A DNA stretch of 64,000 nt from the NCBI GenBank assembly GCA_947685225.1, contig CANTUV010000026.1:58241501-58305500 (forward strand), given 5' to 3'. This DNA comes from Garcia nutans (taxonomy: Eukaryota; Streptophyta; Magnoliopsida; Malpighiales; Euphorbiaceae). Shown here piece by piece: positions 25,357-37,549 of this stretch (within the stretch, counting starts at the first letter, position 1; each line of letters starts with the position of its first letter). The position numbers and the translations under genes were made by a program. Under the pieces are notes generated by a model, which had not been told where the DNA came from, did no database searches, and saw nothing but the letters and a program-made list of their open reading frames with translations.

Positions 25357-26964
25357 ATCCTATAGTAGTTCCGCCATTGACAATGTTTATATATTGCAGG
25401 CGCTAAAACATTTGCCTAGAGAAAAAATCCAGTTGGCAAAAAAATTTGGTGTTGTTATCCAGAACTTTGATTTTAGAGGTGCTTCAGCTAAAGGAACTCC
25501 TGAATATGTTCGTGCATGCTGTGAGGCTAGCCTAAAGCGTCTTGACACAGAATATATTGATCTCTATTATCAGCATCGAGTTGACACTTCAGTACCAATA
25601 GAGGAAACTGTATGGCACTGTTTTTTCCCCTTATTTCAGAAACACTTCAAATTGATGGCATGCATCCTCTATTTTGAAGGAAATTGTATAGATCTCATAT
25701 CTCGTTATTTCTGATTAAAAATTTAACTTTGGGATGTAGATGAGAGAACTCAAGAAGTTAGTGGAAGAAGGAAAAATTAAGTACATTGGATTATCTGAGG
25801 CAGGTTCTGACACAATAAAGAGGGCACATGCAGTTCATCCCATTACGGCAGGGCAAATGGAATGATCACTTTGGACTCGTGACATTGAGGAAGAAGTAGT
25901 TCCACTTTGCAGGTATTTCTATAATTGTGATTCCAAGTAAGAATTGATTTATAAATCAAAAAGAACCTTGACCTCCTATGCAGTCCTCCTGAAACAACCT
26001 AATTGCATAATTTTGTTTTGTCTTGTTTTTTTTTTTTTTTTTTCATTTTTTTCTGTTTTGAAAATCTTGTTCTATCCACATTCTTTTACTATATACGAGG
26101 GTACTTGACAAAACATGCAGGGAACTTGGAATTGCGGTAGTTGCTTATAGCCCTCTCGGTCGGGGTTTTTTTTGGCGGAAAAGCAGTGGAGAGTTTGGAT
26201 TCAGATAGTTCACTGGTACGTGTATTTGTTAAACAGTTAATACTTGAATACTCTTGCAAACTGAGCTTTACACTCATTTTTTAATGGCAATGCCTGTTTC
26301 TTGTGGCATATTTGAATTACTGATTTTGCATATTTGAATGTATGTACTTGGTAACTAATTAATGATCTACTTTGGTTTATTTTTAGAAAAATCATCCAAG
26401 GTTTACTGAAGAAAATATTGAAAAGAACAAGGTGTTTTATGCTCGAATAGAAAATTTGGCTAAAAAGTATGGATCCACTCCTGCTCAGCTTGCCCTTGCA
26501 TGGGTTCTCAATCAAGGGGATGACGTGGTTCCCATCCCTGGTGAGTGAGCTTCTTCTTTAATTTTAATTTACACCTTATTGTGATTTGCTAATCTCTGTT
26601 CCTTCAAATTCATTAGGGACAACTAAGACTAAAAATCTGGTTGACAACATTGAAGCACTGAGAATCAAGCTGACGAAATATGAGTTGAAGGAGATCTCTG
26701 ATGCAATCCCTGTTGGTGAAGTATCCGGATGTCGATATTTCAATTTCAAGCAGAGCTTTAAGTTTGCTAATACACCACTACCTAAAAGTTCCCAGGCAAC
26801 AACCTGATATGCGTACCAGTGGGAGCAAGTTGGTGAAGCACAAAAGTGAACAAGGAAATTTTCTCTCAAATTTATAGTTCCATTTTTAATTATCAATTTC
26901 AGATGTACTGTAAAGTTAGGAAACGTATTGTTATATTTTATGTGAATTCTGAATGTGGAATATG

Positions 26965-26978
26965 AATAAATTAATAAA
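26965..26978 (+). terminator. Possible polyadenylation signals of AKR A
   Basis: Two AATAAA hexamers (26965-26970 and 26973-26978), about 160 bp after the stop codon. Confidence 0.5.
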
Positions 26979-27674
26979 ACTTATTATTGTTAGACACATC
27001 TGGTGCAAATTTTGTATTAGCAATTTATTACATGGATTTTCAGAAGTATGGAAAACGGAAGATACCATATAAGAGTAAATAGTTACAAGTCGAACAACAG
27101 ATTAAGAAATGTAGCAAACACATCTTATGGGAATTTCTTGCTTTACTGCTAAAATTTCTTAATCCTATTCTACATGCTGCATGTCATTTTCACCGTTTTG
27201 CGAACAACAGATTACAGATCCTATAAACCAAGCAACGGTCCGACATTGTTATTCTGTTCCAGCCGATCAAAAGACGATTATTTGATTTATTTCAGATTTT
27301 CAGTTATAAAAACGACAAGCTTCTCCTTGATTGCAGTTAGAAAAAGGGTTTACGCTGTATCAAAAAAAAAAAGACAACGCTAGTCTCCTCCGGATTTAGA
27401 CTACTTGGTGGATCGGGCTGGTATAAAGAGGGTGATGATCCACCGAGTAAGTGTTCCAGATTAAAAAAAAAAAAGGGACAACCCTTTTTGTCCGTCTTTG
27501 GGGACGGCACGTTCTCCACCATATATCGTTTCTATTTTCTGGTATTGAACGACGACTTGCCGTTTTCTGGGAATAATTTTGGCTGTTGTGAACGCGATTT
27601 TTCTTCTGCTCAATGTGAAGCGATAATGATTTGTTAATCTAGAAAATGATTAGTGGCGTTCCACCATCATCAAA
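26979..27674. other. Spacer between AKR A and the tRNA gene
   Basis: No gene recognised. It does not contain the promoter module found in front of AKR C, AKR D and PNG1. Confidence 0.4.
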
Positions 27675-27745
27675 GCACCAGTGGTCTAGTGGTAGAATAG
27701 TACCCTGCCACGGTACAGACCCGGGTTCGATTCCCGGCTGGTGCA
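27675..27745 (+). tRNA. tRNA-Gly (anticodon GCC)
   Basis: A 71-nt gene with a perfect 7-bp acceptor stem (GCACCAG with CTGGTGC), D-arm with GG in the loop, anticodon stem GTACC/GGTAC around CTGCCAC (anticodon GCC), a T-arm with GTTCGAT, and discriminator A. Lies 68 bp upstream of the AKR B start codon in the same direction. Two decayed copies occur at 31886 and 52462 in front of AKR C and D. Confidence 0.97.
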
Positions 27746-27813
27746 TAACTTTTTATTTTCTTTTACACATTTGACCCGAACGAAATGCAAGATTTTTGCA
27801 TTGCAGATAAGCA

Positions 27814-30800
27814 ATGGCAAAGGTGAAGAACTTCCAAGTTTCAAAGGTGAAACTGGGTACCCAAGGACTTGAGGTAAAACCACACTTCTCTTAAACCCCA
27901 TTTCTATTTATAGATAAATCATGAGGCTTTGCTTGCAAAATTGTCAATTTCTGTATCTCTGTTGTTCATTGATAATAATGCTATTGATCGTATATCTAAC
28001 ATTTTGATTGAACTGGTACACACCATCTCTGTTAGTGTCTGTTAAATTGTGATTGAAAAAGTTGTTGGCTTAGAGTCATGTGTTTGATGCGAACTCACTT
28101 TTTTTTTCATGATGCAATTGATACTGGTTGACAATAATTGCTCAGTGTCTCTTATATTAATATCTTCAAACTGATCCTGTCTAGTATAGCATAAATGATC
28201 CTATTGATTTTCTTAAATGGGATTTTCTTGATTGATGCATCTAAGATGGGTTTGATCTACAAGCACATAGCCATTAAATTTTGCAACGCATCGTGATTCA
28301 TGGGTAAGGTTGTGGTATATAAAGATTAAAAGAAAAAAAAGGCAATATTAAAGGCATATTTGGGGTGGTCTTGTTTCTGGTTTACCTAAAAATTATACAT
28401 CAATAACACTATTAGAGGCCTTGAATTAATCTTTTCCTTGAAAATCATGATGGTGCTAAGGTTTTAAAGCTCTAAATTACAGTCTTCTTCCTAAAAAAAT
28501 TAGATAATATGTATATATATTTTTAATATTATAATGTTGCACTCTTCTAACTTTGTATTATCTGCAGGTTTCGAAGCTGGGGTTCGGATGTATGGGCTTA
28601 ACTGGAGTCTACAATTCTCTGGTCTCAGACGAGGATGGCGCATAATACTGAAGGATGCTTTCAGTAAGGGATCGCCTTTTTTGATGCAGCAGATATATAT
28701 GGAGGCCATGCTAATGAAATTCTTGTTGGAAAGGTACATCTTTAATTTTCCTGCAATTTTTTCAGGTTAGTGACATGTACGAGCTCTTAAACCCAGAATG
28801 CTTTTATGAACTTGTCTTCATAATACTAAATAGAGGAGACGACCCCTTCTTATTTTTAACTAAAGAACACTAAATATTTTTCAGGCCTTGAAGCAATTAC
28901 CAAGAGAAAAAATTCAGTTAGCCACTAAGTTTGGTATTGTTGGATTAGAACTTCCTCGTCTGATAGTGAATGGCAGTCCTGAGTATGTACGGTCATGTTG
29001 TGAGGGTAGCTTGAAGCGCCTAGGAGTGGATTACATTGATCTGTATTATCAGCACCGAGTGGACACGTCTGTGCCTATTGAGGAAACTGTATGTTATTCC
29101 CATCCTTTAGATGGCAGACATCTGACATTTCTTATGCGATGTTGTACAAATAATCTGTATTTACATTTCTTGCACATTTATTATTCTCATATCTCGAGTG
29201 CAGATGAGTGAACTTAAAAAACTGGTGGAAGAGGGGAAAATCAAGTACACGGGGCTATCAGAAGCCAGTACAGACACAATAAGGAGAGCACATGCTGTTC
29301 ATCCCATCACAGCTGTACAAATGGAGTGGTCTCTTTGGACTCGAGATATTGAGGAAGAGGTTGTTCCCCTTTGCAGGTTTGAATTCTGTCCTTTTCTTAC
29401 TAAATTGCTATCCTAAGCTAAGTTTTGCCATAATCCCATTTTAAGAAATACCTTTTGAGAACTTATAGTGGCAAAAACCTTCACAGAAACTATAATGGAA
29501 TTGTTCCATATAGTCCTCTTGATGCACTCTTGCAGGGAGCTTGGCATTGGAATTGTTCCATACAGTCCAATTGGGAATGGTTTTTTTGCTGGTAAAGCAA
29601 TCGTGGAAAGTTTGCCAGCAAATAGCTTGTTGGTATGTATTCTATCAATGTATCAATCACTATAGGCTAATCCTTCTTAAAATTTCCCTATTTTCCTTTT
29701 TAGTCAGTTAGGGAAGAAAGTTCTCAGCAGCCACTCAGAAATACAATTCTGTTGAAAGACGTTTCTTTGAAGTTGTTAAATTAATGTAATTGGATATATT
29801 TTAATTTGGTAATAACCTTTAGATTATTGGAGTTTTTTCAAACATCTTTTCCCTTGTTTGAGAAGAGAAAATCAGTTACTTTCACTTTCTTTGTTGCTTT
29901 CATAAAGGCACGCATCCGCGATTTCAAGCAGAGAACTTAGAGAGAAACAAAAGGATCTACAGTCTATTGGAAATCCTTGCTAGGAAGCACAAATATTCAA
30001 CACCTCAGTTATCATTAGCTTGGGTGAAGGGGAAGATGTTGTGCCAATTCCGGGTTAGTTTCTTTCTGTTCTTCTCTTTCCCAATTTATTAAAGTGTCTT
30101 ATATTTTTCTGCAACAATGGTTGAAAAATAGAATGCAGATAAAACTACAAGCAAGATTCTAATATGATTTTAAAGATACAGTTTAGCATTAATATCTCCT
30201 GAAACGGAGATGAACCTGAACCATCATTTGTACATATGTTTCTTTTTGGCTTATGATAGACCGTTCAATTTAAGTATTTAAATTTAAACAATAAGGTCAA
30301 GTGTCCCTTTATCATACATCAAGTACCTTCTGCCTGAAAGCTGAAAAGATAACCCAATTATTAAGTGAATATATTTGTTTGATAAAGGACTATGTAGCTG
30401 CCTTGGAATAATTTCATTCTTGTCCTGACTTATCACTAAAGTATGCTGAGATTACCACTAAGGATAGTAGTGGGATTCAGAATTGCCTCCTAACGGAAAT
30501 CCCAAATGTTCGCCACCGAGTTATCTCCTTGATTATCTTAATAATTTGCTGGTTTAATTTGAAGAAACAATAAAATTACATTTCAACAAAAATGCCTCTT
30601 ATATAAGACAGTACATTGTGCATCTCTCAGCGGTTGGCACTGTTACTCTGCTATAATTTAGTTGCTATGCTTTTAATCACACATTTTCTTTGCTTGAAAA
30701 TTACAATAAAAATTCATAATGTCTACACTTACTGTTCATTTGCTTTAAATTATTTAAGGGACCACTAAGATTAAAAACCTGGATGAGAACATGGGCTCCT

Positions 30801-30937
30801 TGAAGGTAAAACTTACAGAAGAAGAGCTGAAAGAAATAGCTGCTGCTGTACCCATAGAAGAGGTAGCAGGAGGAACCTATAAGAGTGCTGGTAATTTGTC
30901 ATGGAAGTTCGCTACCACACCTCCAAAAGGTAGCTGA
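27814..30937 (+). pseudogene. Aldo-keto reductase copy B, disrupted
   Basis: Seven exon equivalents: 27814-27873, 28568-28733, 28885-29088, 29204-29376, 29536-29632, about 29909-30053, 30759-30937. Exons 1, 3, 4, 5 and 7 read cleanly and keep the catalytic Lys (ATKFG), His (YYQHRVD) and NADPH-site residues. Exon 2 has lost one base in the DEDG region, giving immediate stops, and another near FFDA. Exon 6 has a 7-base deletion after LAW, and the G of the AG used in copy C at its acceptor is changed, moving the nearest AG by one base. The intact tRNA-Gly gene lies just upstream. Not translatable as a full enzyme. Confidence 0.9.
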
Positions 30938-31059
30938 ATTTCAAATTAAAGCTGCAAACAAGTGAGATTGTGTTGACAAATACAGCATATAAGCAAAGTT
31001 CTTTAGCTGCAGTAGTATTGCTTCTTGATGTTGTTGTATTTGATCCAATAAAGTGTTAT

Positions 31060-31436
31060 GATCAAGACATCAGAGATTTCTTTTTGTAATCACAAACCCA
31101 ATTTTGAAATGATGAGGGTATTGTGTATAGTTTCTTTTTTGCTTTCAGACAAGTAGAATTAAGCTGATGCATGTAAAGTTCAAGAATTATGCTATCTTTA
31201 TTCCAAATAGAAACTAATACTTCACTATTGAGAAGAATTACCAGTTCCATATATTAATCCATAGCTTGATCATAGTTCCGTCACCCTTCTTCTATTGTCA
31301 GATTTTTTTTTTCCCATCAAATTAGTCATATTTCTTTAACCATATCAAAGAATAAATCCAGTGATAACATTTCAGGATTTGAATTTCACTAATAGCAATT
31401 CCTTTTCTTTCTTTTTTATTCTTTTATAGACTGGCT
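31060..31436. other. 3' flank of AKR B
   Basis: Shares sequence with the flanks after AKR C (from about 35090), AKR F (from about 51670) and AKR D (from about 56890), for example the TTTTGAAATGATGAGG and CACTAATAGCAATT-like pieces. This marks it as part of the duplicated unit. Confidence 0.6.
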
Positions 31437-31830
31437 TTCTCTGTTTTCAATTTTATTTTTCGTTTTTTTTCTGTTTTCTCGTCTTTTGTGCAGTCATTTA
31501 TTTTTATTTTTCCTGGTTATCCAACGACCAGTCGTTGGTCTGTCCGTTCTTTTCTTTTTAACTCATATTACAGCCTGTTTTTTGTGAGGTCCTTTTAAAT
31601 TATTTTTCTCTTGGTCGTTGGTCTAAAAGACAGATAGGTGGCCTTTCATAATTTTTGTCTGTATAAGGTGAGCAAATTGGTTTGCCTTTTTCTTTGACTT
31701 TTATGTTTTTTTTTTAAGAGAAGAGATTTTGACTTTTATGTTTTGTGTAGCTGAATTTAACCCATTTTGTGCCGTCGTTTACACCTTTCTTCCCCTTTCA
31801 ATGCTCTCAGTAGTTTGTTGTTGATAGCGA
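31437..31830 (+). promoter_or_regulatory. PNG1-type promoter/leader module, copy 1 (before tRNA relic and AKR C)
   Basis: Homologous to the sequence directly upstream of PNG1 (57425-57705). Contains a perfect 7-bp inverted repeat CCAACGACCAGTCGTTGG (31521-31538), then GGTCGTTGGTCTAAA, GTGGCCTTTC, GAATTTAACCCATTTTGTGC and GTCGTTTACA blocks in the same order as before PNG1. It probably derives from a PNG1 promoter whose gene body was deleted. Confidence 0.6.
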
Positions 31831-31885
31831 CATATCACTATGCTAATATCTAAGTTAAATTTTAGTGACTTCAATTAGCATCAAA

Positions 31886-31942
31886 GCACCAGTGGTCGGT
31901 AGAAGAGTATCCTGCCGCGGTATAGACCCGGTCGATTCCCCG
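31886..31942 (+). pseudogene. tRNA-Gly pseudogene
   Basis: Starts GCACCAGTGGTC like the intact gene at 27675. It lacks about 8 bases of the D-arm, has changes in the anticodon arm (CTGCCGC), lost a base in the T-arm, and has no 3' acceptor strand. Lies 115 bp upstream of the AKR C start. Confidence 0.9.
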
Positions 31943-32057
31943 TTTTTTATTTCTTCTGACTTTGTGATGAGTGCATAGTTGCCTGAAATTTGACATTCGG
32001 CTACCAAACACCGTTTAGACCCAAAAGAAGTTTTGCGAGCAAAATTCCAGCTAAATA

Positions 32058-35000
32058 ATGGCAGAGGAGAAGAACTTCCAAGTTCCAAGGGTGAAACTGG
32101 GTGCCCAAGGACTTGAGGTAAAACTACTTTGCTCTTTAACTCACATCCTTATTTTTAGATAAAGCATGAGTCTTTGGTTGCAAAAATGTCAAATTTGAGT
32201 CTTTATTTTAAGAACATTATCTTTGATAGGGTATCTAATATTTTGATAGAACTGGTATAGACCAGTCTCTGTGAAGATGAACAGTTGAATGTCTATGTGT
32301 CTCTTTAGTGTCTGTCAAATTTTGATTGAAGAAGGTATCTGATGAGTCACATGTTTGATGCAACAATTTGTACTCATTTTGTTTGCAATGGATACTGATT
32401 GACAGTAATTGCTTAGTCTATATCCTTTATTAAAATTTTAGAAGTGATCCTTTATAATATAGCTTAGATGATCCGATTTATTTTCTTAGATATGGTTTTC
32501 TTGGTTGATGCATCTAAGTGCTGTGTAAATATAAGCCTACCCATTTGAATTTTTTGATGGGTTTAATCTAGAAGCACAAAGCCTCTGAATTTTGCAATGC
32601 TTCTTGATTCCTTGGACAATTGGTATTAGTATGTAAAAGAAAAGAAAAAGGTGATTTTGAAGAATTTTTGGTTTACTAGTTTCTGATTTACCTTTAAAAT
32701 TATATATAATGAACTTTATTATCGGAGGCTTTGGATTAATCTTTTTCCTTAAAATCATGAATATGCTTGGGTTTTAAAGTTCTAAATTACAGTCGTCTTC
32801 TCAAATATAATTAGATAATATTTTGTTTGCTTTCATATTTATATTGTATCCTCTAATCTACAGGTTTCAAAGTTGGGGTTTGGATGTATGGGCTTAACTG
32901 GAGTCTACAATTCTCCGGTCTCGGATGAGGATGGTATCTCGATATTGAAGGATGCCTTCAGTAAGGGAGTAACATTTTTGGATACAGCAGATGTATATGG
33001 AGCCCATGCTAATGAAATTCTTGTTGGAAAGGTACATGCCTTGATTTCCTGCAATTTTATCAAGTTAGTGAGGTCTACTAGCTCTTAAACTCAGCATGCT
33101 CTCATGAACTTGTCTTCATAATACTGAATTGAGGAGAAGACCCCATTGGATTGTTAACTAAAGAATACTGTATCCTTTTCAGGCCTTGAAGCAATTACCA
33201 AGAGAAAAAATTCAGTTAGCCACTAAGTTTGGTATTGTCGGATTAGAACTTTCTCGTATGATAGTGAATGGCAGTCCTGAGTATGTACGGTCATGTTGCG
33301 AGGGTAGCTTGAAGCGCCTAAGAGTGGATTACATTGATCTTTATTATCAGCACCGAGTGGACACATATGTGCCTATTGAGGAAACTGTATGATATTCCCA
33401 TCCTTTAGCTACTGGACTTCTGCCATTTCTTCTGCAATGTTGTACAAATATTCTATATTTGCATTTCTTGCATATTTATTATTCTCGTATCCTGAGTGCA
33501 GATGAGTGAACTTAAAAAACTGGTGGAAGAGGGGAAAATCAAGTACATTGGGCTATCAGAAGCCAGTCCAGACACAATATGGAGAGCGCATGCTGTTCAT
33601 CCCATCACCGCTGTACAGATGGAGTGGTCTCTTTGGACTCGAGATATTGAGGAAGAGATTATTCCCCTTTGCAGGTTTGAATCCTGTCATGTTCTTACTA
33701 AATTTCTATCCTAAGCTTTGTTCTCTCGTGATTCCATAATTGATAAAAGCCTGGAGGTAAACTACAATGGCATCTTTATTATTGTGTTATAGAATCATGT
33801 TCATATCCAATGCTTGGAATAATTTGCATTCATTTTATGAGTCTGGCTTCCTATGCATTCTAGTAGTGTTTAGCAGAATTGTGAATGTGCTTTCTTGATG
33901 GATTCTTGCAGGGAGCTTGGCATTGGAATTGTTCCGTACAGTCCTCTTGGTCGTGGTTTTTTTGCTGGTAAAGCAATTGTGGAAAGTTTGCCTTCAAATA
34001 GCATGTTGGTATGTGTCCTATTAATGATCAATCCTATATGTTAATCCTTCTAAAAAATTCTCCGCTTTCTTTTATAGTTAGAGAAGAAAGAAGTCTCAAC
34101 AGACTCAGAAATACAATTCTGTTGAAAAGATGTTCCTTTGAAGCTGTTACATTAATGAACATATTTTTCTTCTGTAATACCACCTTTAGATAATTGGATA
34201 TTTTTCAGAGATTTTTTCCTGTGTTTGAGGAGAAATAATTTCATTTTGCTGTTGCTTTCATAAGGGCTCACACCCTCGATTTCAAGCAGAGAACTTGGAA
34301 AAAAACAAAAGGATCTACATTCAATTGGAAAACCTTGCTAAGAAGCATCAATGTTCTCCTTCTCAGTTGGCATTGGCTTGGGTTCTCCAACAAGGGGAAG
34401 ATGTGGTGCCCATTCCTGGTCAGTTGCTCTCTGTTTTTTTCTCTTTGGTCATTTTAAAGTTTCCTTATATTTTGTGTAGCAAAAGTTGGAAAATAAATTG
34501 CAGAAATAGCTAATTAAGCTTCTAATTCAATTTTAAATATACAGTTCTATATAAAAATTCCAATTCTCTTAACCCTCATTACATCCGGTGGAATTCAAAT
34601 TCGGCTCCTAATGGAAATATCAAATGTTTGCCACTGAGCTATCTCCTTGAGTATAGTTTAATTTGAACAAACAATAAAATTACACTTCAACAGCGAGGCA
34701 TGTTTTATATGACAATACATTTTATGTGTGTCCTCCGCTATAATTTTGTTGCCATGCTTCTTGTCACACGTTGTATTGACGTGAATATTAATATTATGAT
34801 AACACATTTTTAAAAACTGCATGTTAAGACATTAGTGCAACATTCTTATTGTTCTTTTGCTTGAAATTATACAAGGAACCACTAAGATAAAAAACCTAGA
34901 TGAGAACATTGGATGTTTGAAGGTAAAACTTACAGAAGAAGAGCTAAAAGAAATAGCTGCTGCTGTACCCATCGAAGAGGTAGCAGGAGCTAGAACCTAT

Positions 35001-35069
35001 GAGAGCATGAGTTCTTCATCGTGGAAATTCGCTAACACGCCTGCAAAAGGTAGTCGAATTTCAAACTAA
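32058..35069 (+). CDS. Aldo-keto reductase copy C, the only intact copy (349 aa)
   Basis: Seven exons: 32058-32117, 32864-33031, 33183-33386, 33502-33674, 33912-34008, 34265-34418, 34876-35069 (1050 nt). All introns are GT-AG and phases agree. Starts MAEEKNFQVPRVKLG. The AKR barrel has GFGCMGL (26-31), catalytic Asp60 and Tyr65 (LDTADVYG), Lys91 (ATKFG), His133 (YYQHR), GLSEAS near residue 165, and VPIPGTTKIKN near 280, which binds the NADPH 2'-phosphate region. Length is typical for the perakine reductase/PCNT115 group. These are cytosolic NADPH-dependent reductases of aldehydes or ketones; the substrate cannot be told. Changes unlike its sister copies, such as Thr-Tyr-Val for Thr-Ser-Val after the His motif and Trp for Arg in exon 4, suggest mild divergence. 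It is preceded by the PNG1-type promoter module and a tRNA relic. Confidence 0.93.
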
Positions 35070-35604
35070 AGCTACAAGACAAGTCAGATTATGAGGGTGA
35101 ACTATTAAATGGTTCAGTATATAAGTGAACTTCTTTAGCTGTAGTACTATTCTGCCTTCTTGATGTTGTATTTGATGAAATCATGTGTTTTGGTCAAGAA
35201 ATTAGACATTTGGTTCTGTAATCACACACTATTTTGAAATAACGAGGCTATGAAATCTATGGTTCTGTTTTGTTTTTGCAAAAATAGAATTAAGCTGGTG
35301 CATGCAGAATCCAAGAAACTCTAAAATGTTAATCATCCTATATAGCTTTATTCCAAGAATTTTGAGAACAAATAGATTATATACAAGGGTCAATTACATA
35401 AATACCTTAAACATAAATCTCTTCATTTTTACGGAAAGTTAGATTTGTAATTACAAAAATACGGCCCTCCTCATTTATCCACTTTAGTAGAATTGACCGA
35501 GTTGTGCACTGTCATAGATTTATTTACAGAGCACTAGTATTGTGTGCACGAGTATATGTATGATTTGAACATCTGTAGTTTAGTTTGCTCATACTCTTTA
35601 TATT

Positions 35605-36020
35605 CAAGGGCGTAGCTTATGTATCGTCAGTGGAGTTAATTTTTTTATTAAGTACATATATTTTTATATTTATATATATATATATATATATATTAAAATT
35701 GACTTATTATACTATATAAATTGACTACACTAAAAAAAATTTAAATTTGCTTAATAAAAATAAGCTCAAAATTAATAAATAATTTATAATCTAAGAAAAA
35801 TAATAATTTATAGCCTAAATATCATACTCTATTTACTCATTCTCTATTTTAATACTTTCAAAATATGAAAATTTATATAAGAAAATTATAAATTTAAAAG
35901 TACTTTTTTATACATTATGATCAAATATTAAAATAAATTTTTATTATTTTATTCTAAATAGGCCTTTCTTTATAGTATTAATTTTGACCGCACTTACTGA
36001 AATTTTTTGCTATGCCCCTG
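35605..36020. mobile_element. hAT-type MITE, 416 bp
   Basis: Starts CAAGGGCGTAGC and ends GCTATGCCCCTG, an inverted pair, between exact 8-mers TTTATATT (35597-35604 and 36021-36028). Inserted in the AKR C 3' flank. Confidence 0.85.
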
Positions 36021-36250
36021 TTTATATTATAAAAGTTTTTATTGGTTAACTGTATATTTTTGCAAGGGTAAAAGATAAAAAGAACTAAAGTTGAAAAAAA
36101 GTTAAAAATAAAAAATAAAAGTGAGGATTGTAAAAATAAAAATAAAACTTAAAATGTAGTATATGATGTAATTTTCTCTATATGTATAATTCACCATTGA
36201 CAACAATGGCTCCTTTCATCTTTAGGTATCCCCTTTTCGAGTGAATTAGT

Positions 36251-37043
36251 TAGGGTTATACATAGATCGGGCTGGGCTGGATTTGGTACTTGCCCAAAAA
36301 AAATAATAAGTATTTATAAATTTAAACTTCAATTGTTATCAAATTTTAAACTTCAATTATTATTAAAATGTAAACTTCAATCATTATTAAAATTTAAAAA
36401 TTTCAAATATTGATCTTAATAATTAATTTTATCTGATATTATTTTTAATCATGGAAATATTTAATTTAACATGTCAAAGGAAAGAATATATAATTATTTA
36501 CAAAAAAAATAAAAATATAAAATCATCTAGAATCGGGCTGAGCTAACCAAGGAAAATTACCTTGAGCCCGAAACCTAGCCACACACAATGGGAGTTCGTG
36601 GAGTCTACAAGCCCGTGCAACCTAGCTTGACCCAGTCCGACCAGACCGAATTAAGCTGGGTTAAAATATGTTCAAGCTGGGGCTCAAGCTTATTTTTAAA
36701 ATTTTATAAAATTTTGCCCCAACTTTAAGTCCAAAACAATTATCTATAGATGAGTACGGTTCAGCCCAATTTATATATATAAAGTTGTATCACGTGCAAC
36801 ATCTGTATATATTATATAACACATATAAATTGTGGTGCAGCAGCCAACCCTGGCTATTTGAACTAGGGCTAGAGTGCAGGCCAAAATTTTAAGTCTAATT
36901 TATTTTTGGGCTAAATTGCTGGTTAGGGGTAAACCTGATCCATCCTAGTCTGAGAATACCTCTACCTGTCACATTTGAAATCCAACCCACCTCTACCGGG
37001 TTAAGCCAAGTCAGTCAAATTTGTTGCAGGTTGAACAACCCTA
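36251..37043. mobile_element. hAT-type element, 793 bp, GGGCTGGGCTGG family
   Basis: Starts TAGGGTTATACATAGATCGG and ends GGTTGAACAACCCTA (inverted TAGGGTTGTTCA). Flanks GAATTAGT (36243-36250) and GAATTAAT (37044-37051) form an 8-bp duplication with one change. The inside is rich in GGGCTGGG-type repeats on both strands. No coding frame. Confidence 0.75.
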
Positions 37044-37549
37044 GAATTAATCACTTTTCTTTAACCATATCAGATATAAAATTTTCAGAACAAATCTCTA
37101 AAAAATGCAGTGATAATATTTCAAGATCATTTCACCAATAGTAATTACTCATCTTGATACTATTGCTTTATTTGGTTACTAATTTTCACAAGAGAAATTA
37201 AATTTATTTTAATGAAGGAAATGAGTAGAAAAGAAAAGAATATGTTTAGTAATTTTAATTGAACATTAAGACAAATGAGATTTTTTTATAATTTAAATAA
37301 ATAAATAGACTTATAAGTTATAATTTTATAATTTTTTTTTTATTTTTCACCGTTTAGGTAAAAAAATATTTTAGTCGTTAGAGAAGAATTATGTTTTAAA
37401 AAAATACAATTTTCTTCTCAATTAAATATTCAAATAATAGAAACTTTAAAAAAATATTATTTTTTACTTTTTTTTTCAATTTCATCAAAATAAATAATAT
37501 GTAAGAAAAAAAATAATAAAATAGAACAAAACTAACATTCCTATTAATT

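Larger units (their letters stand above)
23500..26807 (+). pseudogene. Aldo-keto reductase copy A (perakine reductase/PCNT115-like), nearly intact but with a stop and a frameshift
   Basis: Seven exons: 23500-23562, 24029-24199, 25400-25609, 25740-25912, 26121-26215, 26387-26540, 26617-26807. Joined phase is consistent and would give about 351 codons. It shows the AKR signature GFGCMGL, the catalytic Asp/Tyr pair in FFDTDDVYG, Lys in AKKFG, His in YYQHRVD, and the C-terminal NADPH site VPIPG. Family members are cytosolic NADPH-dependent carbonyl reductases. Two lesions: an in-frame TGA at 25863-25865 (a Trp in other copies), and one extra T in a T8 run (26166-26173) that shifts the frame in exon 5. 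Intron 2 starts GCAAGT (a GC-AG intron) and contains a transposon and a duplicated piece of exon 3. Sequence error cannot be excluded, but two hits suggest a recent pseudogene. Confidence 0.85.
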
